Positions 1-5,722 of a stretch of DNA of 10,334 nucleotides are shown in pieces. The position numbers and the translations under genes were made by a program. This DNA comes from Vallitaleaceae bacterium. Its GTDB lineage: Bacteria > Bacillota > Clostridia > Lachnospirales > Vallitaleaceae. Positions within the stretch are counted from its first letter, which is position 1; every line of letters begins with the position of its first letter. The stretch covers positions 1-10,334 of the forward strand of contig JAQICP010000443.1 of assembly GCA_027858555.1 (NCBI GenBank). The letters run 5' to 3'. The notes under the pieces were generated by a model, which had not been told where the DNA came from, did no database searches, and saw only the letters and a list, made by a program, of their open reading frames with translations.

Positions 1-136
1 CAATTATATCACATGATTATACAGATAGAAACATAGATAATTTTATAACATATTCAAGAACTGCCATATATATTAATAAATAGTTTTGAAATATACTCAT
101 TTTGTCTCTTTGACAGCAATAAAATTCTGAAATAAC

Positions 137-165
137 TTGTAAATTCCTAGAGAAAAAGTTATAAT
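137..165 (+). promoter_or_regulatory. Sigma-A type promoter for the serS T-box transcript
   Basis: A -35 box TTGTAA (137-142) and a perfect -10 box TATAAT (160-165) are separated by 17 bp, the ideal spacing for the housekeeping sigma factor. Transcription would start near 172, about 25 bp before the first T-box elements. Bases 1-136 hold AT-rich DNA in which I see no gene. Confidence 0.75.
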
Positions 166-194
166 GTATAAAAATAAGTAATTAGTTAAGTGCT

Positions 195-421
195 AGTGAT
201 GATGAAAACTACGATTAGTGAGTTTCTACAGAGAGCCGATGGGTGGTGTGAATCGGTGAAATGATTAATCTTTCCATTTTCGGAGCTATAGGTTAGAACC
301 TAAGGCTGATACCCTTTATCGTATCTTTGAGTGGTCGAGTCGTAAGACTTGGCAATTTGGGTGGCAACGCGGAGTTCTTTCGTCCCTTATGAATTATGGT
401 ATGGGTGGGAGTGCTTTTTTT
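195..421 (+). ncRNA. T-box leader (tRNA-sensing riboswitch) of serS
   Basis: T-box leaders read uncharged tRNA and let transcription pass a terminator when the cognate amino acid is short. Seen here: the Stem I start AGTGATGATGAA (195-206), the AGAGAG bulge motif (230-235), an apical stem CCGAT/ATCGG (236-240/252-256) around a GGGTGGTGTGA loop, a GGAGC motif (282-286), a small hairpin AGTC-gtaa-GACT (338-349), and the T-box proper GGGTGGCAACGCGG (359-372). The bulge tetrad TGGC (362-365) would pair with GCCA, which fits the G discriminator base of tRNA-Ser. A run of seven T (415-421) ends the leader and is the presumed attenuator terminator, although its stem is imperfect. The specifier codon is unresolved: an AGC Ser codon occurs at 284-286, but it lies inside the generally conserved GGAGC motif. 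Confidence 0.9.
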
Positions 422-461
422 ATTGCTGTAGGAAAGTTCGAACAAAAAAGGAGAAATAGAT

Positions 462-1745
462 ATGTTAGATATTAAGTTTGTCAGAGAAAACCCTGAGATC
501 GTAAAAGAGAATATAAAAAAGAAATTTCAAGATTATAAATTGGGTCTTGTAGATGAAGTCATTCAACTTGATCAAAGTAGAAGAGAATCACAACAAGAAG
601 CAGATGGACTCAGAGCAAGCCGAAAAACACTTTCTAAAGAAATTGGTACCTTAATGGCTGCTAAGAAGAAAGATGAGGCCGATGCTATCAAGCAACAGGT
701 TATTGATAATGCCGTTAGGTTAGAAGCGCTAGAAGAGCTAGAGCGAAGTGTGGCTGAGAAAATCAATGAGATTATGATGCAGATTCCGAGTATCATACAT
801 GACAGTGTACCTATTGGTAAAGATGATAGCGAGAATGTTGAGCTAGAGCAATATGGTGACCCATTTGTTCCGGCATATGAAATACCATATCATACAGATA
901 TTATGAAAAGATTCGACGGTATTGATATTGAAAGCGCAGCAAAAGTCGCTGGTAATGGCTTTTACTACTTGATGGGTGACATTGCCAGACTACATTCAGC
1001 TGTTATTTCATACGCACGAGATTTTATGATTGACCGGGGCTTTACATATTGCATTCCACCTTATATGATTCGGGGTGATGTTGTAGCTGGTGTCATGAGT
1101 TTTGCAGAGATGGAATCTATGATGTATAAGATAGAAGGCGAGGACCTGTACTTAATAGGTACAAGCGAGCACTCTATGATTGGAAAATACATCGATTCAA
1201 TCATACAAGAAGATACCTTACCACATGCCTTAACCAGTTATTCACCATGCTTTAGAAAAGAAAAAGGTGCCCATGGTATCGAAGAAAGAGGCGTCTACAG
1301 AATCCATCAATTTGAGAAGCAAGAGATGGTCGTTGTCTGTAAGCCAGAAGATAGTATGGCTTGGTATGATAAATTATGGCAGCACACGGTAGATCTGTTT
1401 GTAACACTTGATGTACCTATTAGAACTTTGGAATGTTGTTCAGGCGATCTTGCTGATCTTAAAGTGAAATCAGTGGACATAGAAGCTTGGTCACCTCGAC
1501 AACAGAAGTATTTCGAAGTAGGTAGTTGTTCAAACCTTGGGGACGCACAGGCAAGGAGACTAAAGATTCGATATGTTGGAGAAGAGGGCAAAGGTTATGT
1601 CCATACCCTTAATAACACCGTTGTTGCACCACCTAGAATGCTTATAGCGTTCCTGGAAAACAATTTAAACGCCGATGGTTCTGTGAGCATACCTGTAGCA
1701 CTTCGACCATACATGGGAAATAAAACAGCTATATTACCTAAGTAA
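462..1745 (+). CDS. serS: Seryl-tRNA synthetase (divergent class II SerRS)
   Basis: Charges tRNA-Ser with serine in the cytoplasm. The 427-residue length is normal for SerRS. The N terminus (MLDIKFVRENPE) and a charged coiled-coil arm (about residues 25-110) that grips the tRNA-Ser variable arm are typical. The catalytic core carries motif 2 (FRKEKG at 264-269, then RIHQFEKQE at 280-288) and motif 3 with its arginine (PPRMLIAFLEN, Arg392). Two active-site stretches differ from the usual bacterial enzyme: the serine-site TAE is TSE (234-236), and the NGS of motif 3 is NNT (384-386). This suggests a separate SerRS subfamily or a second serS copy. Start: AAGGAG at 448-453 lies 8 nt before the ATG. 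A serine-type T-box upstream supports the assignment. The gene is followed by a 346-bp gap with no clear terminator. Confidence 0.95.
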   Translation: MLDIKFVRENPEIVKENIKKKFQDYKLGLVDEVIQLDQSRRESQQEADGLRASRKTLSKEIGTLMAAKKKDEADAIKQQVIDNAVRLEALEELERSVAEKINEIMMQIPSIIHDSVPIGKDDSENVELEQYGDPFVPAYEIPYHTDIMKRFDGIDIESAAKVAGNGFYYLMGDIARLHSAVISYARDFMIDRGFTYCIPPYMIRGDVVAGVMSFAEMESMMYKIEGEDLYLIGTSEHSMIGKYIDSIIQEDTLPHALTSYSPCFRKEKGAHGIEERGVYRIHQFEKQEMVVVCKPEDSMAWYDKLWQHTVDLFVTLDVPIRTLECCSGDLADLKVKSVDIEAWSPRQQKYFEVGSCSNLGDAQARRLKIRYVGEEGKGYVHTLNNTVVAPPRMLIAFLENNLNADGSVSIPVALRPYMGNKTAILPK

Positions 1746-1776
1746 ATGATTATATATAAAAGCTAAATATTAATTC

Positions 1777-1857
1777 GAAGTAAGAAGTTGAATTATATCG
1801 TTGAAGTAAGAAGCTAATGTATGAAGGTGATGTATAGATCTGAAGTATATGGTTGAA
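1777..1857 (+). repeat. Imperfect 26-bp-spaced direct repeats
   Basis: The 11-mer GAAGTAAGAAG occurs exactly at 1777-1787 and again at 1803-1813, 26 bp apart. Weaker relatives follow: CTGAAGTATATGG near 1840 and TTGAAATATAAAT near 1853. The block sits directly after serS and is AT-rich. It may be slippage-derived spacer or clustered protein-binding sites; the sequence does not distinguish these. Confidence 0.5.
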
Positions 1858-2050
1858 ATATAAATAGATATATTATACACATGATGCTCTTTGCCTACTA
1901 TGGTGGAGAGTATTTTTGATGGCTTAGGAAAGTGCTCATCAAAAAATAGAATTTTCATACACGGCATAATTCTCTGAGGGAAACGTAAACTAGAGGTACG
2001 ATTCGGTCTTATCCTGGAACGGAAAGTCAGGTGGACAATACAAACACCAT

Positions 2051-2076
2051 GTTCTATACTTAAAACAGAATAGAAC
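2051..2076 (+). promoter_or_regulatory. 7-bp inverted repeat just upstream of the aminopeptidase RBS
   Basis: GTTCTAT (2051-2057) and ATAGAAC (2070-2076) are perfect inverted repeats around a 12-nt loop. The GGAGG ribosome binding site begins at 2081. The element could be an operator or an RNA hairpin affecting translation or stability. Its function is inferred only from position. Confidence 0.4.
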
Positions 2077-2091
2077 TAAAGGAGGCACAAT

Positions 2092-3324
2092 ATGACAGAT
2101 TTTCAAAAAAAATTACAGAAGTATGCAGAATTAGCAGTTAAGGTGGGTGTTAATCTAAAAGAGAAGGAAAGTATTCTCATCACAGGTAATGAAGCGACGT
2201 TGCCACTAGTTAGATTAATAACAGCGGAAGCCTATAAGGCAGGTGCGAAAAACATAGAATTCATGTTAACAGATGAGGATATGACCATAGCTAGATATGA
2301 AAATGGCCGGGATTATGTATTTGAAGAATACCCACAGTGGAAGATTGATGCCATAGAAGCGATGTATATAGACGGGTATCAGCATATGGCGGTTATTGCA
2401 ACTAATCCGGATTTACTCAAAAATATTGACTCTGAACTGGTAGGTAAGGATTCAAAAGTACGTTCAACAGCTACCTATCCTTTAATGGCGTATCGTATGA
2501 ATGGTTTTACAAAATGGACCATAGTGGCAATGCCGTCTGAGGCTTGGGCTACGAAAGTATTTCCAGAGGCAACACCAGATGAAGCTATTGGTCTGTTATG
2601 GGAGAATATATTTACCGCGACAAGAATTGATCAAGAAGACCCAGTAGCTGCGTGGCAAAAGCATAACGCTTTCCTTAAAGACAAGGAAGCCTTTTTAACA
2701 TCCAAGCAGTTTGAAAAATTGGTTTATAAAGGACCAGGCACTGACCTAGAAGTATATCTTGGCATTAATCATACTTGGGAAGGCGGCGCATCTGAGTCAA
2801 CAAAAGGTGTTGATTTTATGCCTAATATGCCTACAGAAGAAGTATTTACAACACCTCATTATAAGAAAGTAAATGGTACCCTTAAAGCTACTAAACCACT
2901 TAGTTACCAAGGCAAGTTAGTGGAAGACTTCGGGTTCACCTTTAAGGATGGAAAAGTAGTTGATTACTATGCAGCGAGGGGTAAAGAAGTACTTGATAAC
3001 TTAGTTAACACAGACGATGGTTCTTGTTACCTTGGCGAAGTGGCTATCGTGCCATTCGATTCACCAATATCTAACACAGGCATCTTATTTAGTAACACTT
3101 TGTTTGATGAAAATGCATCATGCCATTTTGCCCTTGGTATGTCTTATTCTAAAACGTTTGAGAATGGACAAAATCTTAGTAAAGAAGAACTAGAAAAGTT
3201 GGGTGCTAATGATAGTAAGATTCATGTGGACTTCATGGTTGGTAGCGAAGAGCTAGAGATCACGGCCTATACGAAAGATGGAGAAGCTTTTAAGTTGTTT
3301 GAGAAAGGCAATTGGGCATTTTAA
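2092..3324 (+). CDS. M29-family metal-dependent aminopeptidase (AmpS/PepS type)
   Basis: Removes N-terminal amino acids from peptides in the cytoplasm; M29 enzymes use two metal ions. The 410-residue length is typical. The family's metal and catalytic residues can all be picked out: Glu250 (in MPTEEVFTTP), Glu316 (LGEVAIVP), His345 and Tyr352 (NASCHFALGMSY), and His378 with Asp380 (SKIHVDF). The N-terminal half (LAVKVGVNLKEKESILI and onward) is the usual M29 alpha/beta domain. There is no signal peptide. GGAGG at 2081-2085 sits 6 nt before the ATG. A long, possibly structured leader precedes the gene, and no obvious terminator follows. A remnant of an arsenic regulator begins 23 bp after its stop, so the downstream junction is probably a deletion or insertion boundary. 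The gene itself appears intact. Confidence 0.93.
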   Translation: MTDFQKKLQKYAELAVKVGVNLKEKESILITGNEATLPLVRLITAEAYKAGAKNIEFMLTDEDMTIARYENGRDYVFEEYPQWKIDAIEAMYIDGYQHMAVIATNPDLLKNIDSELVGKDSKVRSTATYPLMAYRMNGFTKWTIVAMPSEAWATKVFPEATPDEAIGLLWENIFTATRIDQEDPVAAWQKHNAFLKDKEAFLTSKQFEKLVYKGPGTDLEVYLGINHTWEGGASESTKGVDFMPNMPTEEVFTTPHYKKVNGTLKATKPLSYQGKLVEDFGFTFKDGKVVDYYAARGKEVLDNLVNTDDGSCYLGEVAIVPFDSPISNTGILFSNTLFDENASCHFALGMSYSKTFENGQNLSKEELEKLGANDSKIHVDFMVGSEELEITAYTKDGEAFKLFEKGNWAF

Positions 3325-3347
3325 GCATAGGCACCGAGTAATCATTT

Positions 3348-3509
3348 ATGAAGATATTAGTTGAAAATGGCATAGTGAGTCAGAGAAAAGAAGGTAAATG
3401 GACATACTATGATTTGTCCCTACAGGGAACAGAAGATGCGATTAATCTACTAGAGATGTTAACTAGACGTGACAGTAATTATCAAGCAAGTTGTGCTTGT
3501 GATGAATAG
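3348..3509 (+). pseudogene. arsR: Truncated ArsR-family regulator, C-terminal half only
   Basis: These 53 codons, too short for routine gene calls, read MKILVENGIVSQRKEGKWTY and end in SCACDE. This is the end of the recognition helix, the beta-hairpin wing and the C-terminal dimerisation helix of an ArsR/SmtB winged-helix repressor, which is normally about 100-120 residues. The N-terminal half with most of the helix-turn-helix is absent. In the same frame just upstream, codons read E-stop-S-F before MKIL, resembling the usual LSxHMKIL helix with damage. No ribosome binding site precedes the ATG. The stop codon (3507-3509) overlaps the RBS of the arsenite exporter, the normal arsR-acr3 arrangement. 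The C-terminal Cys-X-Cys, a possible As(III) ligand pair, survives. The remnant is very unlikely to repress. Confidence 0.85.
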
Positions 3510-3519
3510 GAGGACTAAC

Positions 3520-4668
3520 ATGAGTAACAAAAAGCAATCAAAACAGAAGTTACAAGGTATCAGTTTTTTCGAAAAGTATTTAACCATCTGGGTAGGTTTA
3601 TGTATGGTACTAGGTGTGTTAATTGGGAAGTTCATACCGGCCATACCAGATTTTTTAGGTAAATTCGAGTATGCGAATGTATCCATACCGATTGCCATCT
3701 TGATATGGCTTATGATCTATCCTATGATGATGAAGGTGGATTTTAAAAGTGTTAAGAACGTGGGTAAAAATCCGAAAGGATTATTTGTCACTTGGGTTAC
3801 CAATTGGCTCATTAAACCATTTACCATGTTTGGTATTGCCTATCTGTTTTTTAATGTGCTATTCACACCTTGGATATCCGAAAGCTTGGCAACTGATTAT
3901 CTAGCAGGTGCGGTTCTACTTGGTGCAGCACCGTGTACAGCTATGGTATTTGTATGGAGTCATCTGACAAAAGGTGATGCAGCTTATACGGTGGTTCAAG
4001 TGGCAACCAATGATCTGATCATACTGGTAGCTTTTACACCGATTGTTGCATTTCTACTGGGCATTAGTGGCATTGCGATTCCGTGGGACACATTGCTATT
4101 ATCAGTTGCATTGTTTGTGGTAATACCACTGATAGGTGGCGTGGTTACTAGAAATACGATGATTAAAAACAAAGGCGCGACTTATTTCCATGAGAAGTTC
4201 TTGCCAAAGTTCAATAACATCACCATAACAGGTTTATTACTCACCTTAGTGATCATATTTTCATTTCAAGGACAGGTTATACTGGACAATCCGTTACATA
4301 TTCTATTAATAGCAGTGCCTTTAATTATTCAAACGGTACTGATATTCGGGATAGGCTATGGCGCAAGTCGGCTATTAAAATTACCGCATAGTATTGCAGC
4401 TCCGGCTGGACTGATTGGTGCCTCTAACTTCTTTGAACTCGCAGTAGCGGTTGCTATCGCTGTGTTTGGTGCAGACAGTCCGGTAGCACTGGCAACCATT
4501 GTTGGGGTCCTCGTGGAAGTACCAGTCATGTTGATACTGGTAAAATTCGCCAATAGTACAACTAGTTGGTTTAGTGAAGCATTAAATATTGTTGCTAAGA
4601 TTATAGTAATCGCTTATCATTGTGATAAGGGATTATTTTTGTATGAATTGAATGCGATTTTGAAATGA
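3520..4668 (+). CDS. acr3: Acr3 arsenite efflux permease with C-terminal extension
   Basis: Exports As(OH)3 from the cytoplasm using the proton gradient; a member of the Acr3 (BART superfamily) transporters with about ten membrane helices. The family signatures are intact: the conserved Cys139 in GAAPCTAMVFVWSHL and Glu306 in GASNFFELAVAVAI, both known to be required for transport. The ATG at 3520 is chosen because AGGAGG (3508-3513) lies 6 nt upstream; the longer frame from 3469 overlaps the arsR remnant. The product is 382 residues. Family members of this type normally end soon after a VKxANxTxxWF motif, here ending at Phe351, but this frame continues 31 residues with no recognisable homology. 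Tandem stops TAG TGA occur in another frame exactly at that point (4572-4577). DUF1848 follows 20 bp downstream. Its own repressor is broken, so expression is probably unregulated by arsenic unless controlled elsewhere. Confidence 0.93.
   Translation: MSNKKQSKQKLQGISFFEKYLTIWVGLCMVLGVLIGKFIPAIPDFLGKFEYANVSIPIAILIWLMIYPMMMKVDFKSVKNVGKNPKGLFVTWVTNWLIKPFTMFGIAYLFFNVLFTPWISESLATDYLAGAVLLGAAPCTAMVFVWSHLTKGDAAYTVVQVATNDLIILVAFTPIVAFLLGISGIAIPWDTLLLSVALFVVIPLIGGVVTRNTMIKNKGATYFHEKFLPKFNNITITGLLLTLVIIFSFQGQVILDNPLHILLIAVPLIIQTVLIFGIGYGASRLLKLPHSIAAPAGLIGASNFFELAVAVAIAVFGADSPVALATIVGVLVEVPVMLILVKFANSTTSWFSEALNIVAKIIVIAYHCDKGLFLYELNAILK
4613..4640 (+). terminator. Possible relic terminator inside the acr3 3' extension
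   Basis: A perfect 7-bp stem CTTATCA/TGATAAG (4613-4619/4623-4629) with a 3-nt loop is followed by GGATTA and five T (4636-4640). It lies within the unusual acr3 tail, which fits this DNA having once been non-coding. The stem is GC-poor, so termination would be weak at best. Confidence 0.4.
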
Positions 4669-4688
4669 TGCAAGGTTGGAAGGTGTCT

Positions 4689-5693
4689 ATGATTATTAGC
4701 GTAAGTAGAAGAACAGATATACCGACGTGGTATGCGGACTGGTTTTTTAACAGATTGCGTGATGGCCATGTCTTAGTCAGAAATCCAATGAATTATCATC
4801 AAGTGTCTTCGGTCAGATTGACGAAAGATGTGGTAGATTGCTTTGTTTTTTGGACTAAGAATCCATCAAATATATTACCTAGATTGTCTGAACTTAGTGG
4901 CTACAATTATTATTTTCAAGTGACGATTAATGATTATAAGAACATGATACATAAAGGTAGTTTTGAATATGAGAAAATAGAGAGTCATGCACCTGAAATA
5001 GAGAAGCAAGTGCTAGATATAGAAAAGCATGTACCGGATGTAGAGAAGGTGATCGCCTCTTTTATCGCCTTATCCAAAACCATTGGGAGGCATAAGATCA
5101 TATGGCGCTATGATCCAATTATTATAACCAGTAAGTTAACAGTGGCAAGTCACTTGAAGAATTTTGAGATGATTGCGAAGAAGCTGGCCGGGTATACGAA
5201 GAAATGTGTGATAAGTTTTGTTGATGATTACGCTAAGACTGATAAGCAGATGAAAGCCATAGGAGCACTGCCCATTAGTTCAGAAATGATGCTCCAGATA
5301 GGCGTAGGTCTTAGTCGGATAGGGCGCACCTATGATATGACCATCCTGACTTGTGCAGAGGCGATTGACCTATCACCTGTGGGCATAGATCATAGTAGAT
5401 GTATCGATGATCAGCTAATATCAGAAATCATAGGTCAACCACTTTCAGTGGAGAAGGACAAAAATCAAAGAGCCTACTGTGGCTGTGTTAGCAGTATTGA
5501 TATTGGTGCCTACAATACTTGCGGTAACGGTTGTATCTATTGTTATGCCAATCATAATGAAGGGCTGGTAGCTGCTAATATGAAAAAGCATGACCCAGAT
5601 TCACCTTTATTAATAGGGCAGGTGGCGGCAGATGATGTGATTAAAGAGCGACTAATGGTGTCTTACATCGATAGGCAACTTAGATTGTATTAA
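4689..5693 (+). CDS. DUF1848 family protein with C-terminal CX3CX2C iron-sulfur-like motif
   Basis: An uncharacterised family; no enzymatic role is established. The N terminus (MIISVSRRTDIPTWYADWFF) and FWTKNP with WRYDPI are family hallmarks. Near the C terminus Cys264 and Cys266 precede Cys278, Cys282 and Cys285 (TCGNGCIYCYAN), a CX3CX2C spacing identical to the radical SAM cluster motif but at the opposite end of the protein from the usual radical SAM position. An iron-sulfur cluster is therefore likely; SAM use is inference. I chose the ATG at 4689 over 4665 because homologues begin at this MIIS and GGAAGG (4678-4683) sits 5 nt upstream. Residues 100-120 form three tandem heptads, probably a local insertion. 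The product is a 334-residue soluble protein. It lies 20 bp after acr3 and 29 bp before the GDPD gene, so co-transcription is likely. Confidence 0.88.
   Translation: MIISVSRRTDIPTWYADWFFNRLRDGHVLVRNPMNYHQVSSVRLTKDVVDCFVFWTKNPSNILPRLSELSGYNYYFQVTINDYKNMIHKGSFEYEKIESHAPEIEKQVLDIEKHVPDVEKVIASFIALSKTIGRHKIIWRYDPIIITSKLTVASHLKNFEMIAKKLAGYTKKCVISFVDDYAKTDKQMKAIGALPISSEMMLQIGVGLSRIGRTYDMTILTCAEAIDLSPVGIDHSRCIDDQLISEIIGQPLSVEKDKNQRAYCGCVSSIDIGAYNTCGNGCIYCYANHNEGLVAANMKKHDPDSPLLIGQVAADDVIKERLMVSYIDRQLRLY
4986..5048 (+). repeat. Three tandem 21-bp units inside the DUF1848 gene
   Basis: Units at 4986-5006, 5007-5027 and 5028-5048 encode HAPEIEK, QVLDIEK and HVPDVEK. The IEK/VEK ending and the acidic fourth residue are kept in all three. 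The preceding codons (EYEKIES) may be a decayed fourth unit. In-frame multiples of 21 bp keep the protein open. The heptad spacing suggests an added turn of amphipathic helix or a short coiled coil. Confidence 0.7.
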
Positions 5694-5722
5694 TGGTATA
5701 ATTGGCAATAGAAGGTTTAAGT

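Larger units (their letters stand above)
1746..2091 (+). other. 346-bp intergenic region with repeats and unassigned leader hairpins
   Basis: No convincing gene is present. The first part holds imperfect repeats (1777-1857). The second part has four candidate RNA stems: TTTTTGATG/CATCAAAAA (1913-1921/1937-1945), AGAATT/AATTCT (1948-1953/1968-1973), CCTG/CAGG flanked by GTC/GAC (2006-2036), and GTTCTAT/ATAGAAC (2051-2057/2070-2076). The last ends 4 nt before the aminopeptidase ribosome binding site. A weak promoter may lie at TTGAAA (1853-1858) with TATACA (1874-1879), but the 15-bp spacing is short. The G- and A-rich stretch 1974-2036 looks more like structured RNA than random AT-rich spacer. 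I do not recognise a known riboswitch class. Confidence 0.45.

Noticed and set aside
110..142. TTGACA at 110-115 as the serS -35 box
   Set aside because: At proper spacing it faces only a poor -10 (TAACTT), whereas TTGTAA/TATAAT at 137-165 is much better.
1770..1967. 65-codon frame on the - strand in the serS-aminopeptidase gap
   Set aside because: It has no recognisable protein pattern or plausible RBS, and it overlaps repeats and the hairpin region.
1900..1977. 25-codon leader-peptide-like frame on the + strand before the aminopeptidase
   Set aside because: There is no Shine-Dalgarno sequence, and no run of regulatory codons that would suggest attenuation.
1970..2036. Resemblance to lysine or THF riboswitch fragments (short AGAGG and GGAGAG motifs)
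   Set aside because: Only a few bases match; the ordered conserved cores of those riboswitches are absent.
3469..3519. Upstream start for Acr3 at 3469
   Set aside because: It would overlap the arsR remnant and lacks an RBS; ATG 3520 has AGGAGG 6 nt upstream and matches family N termini.
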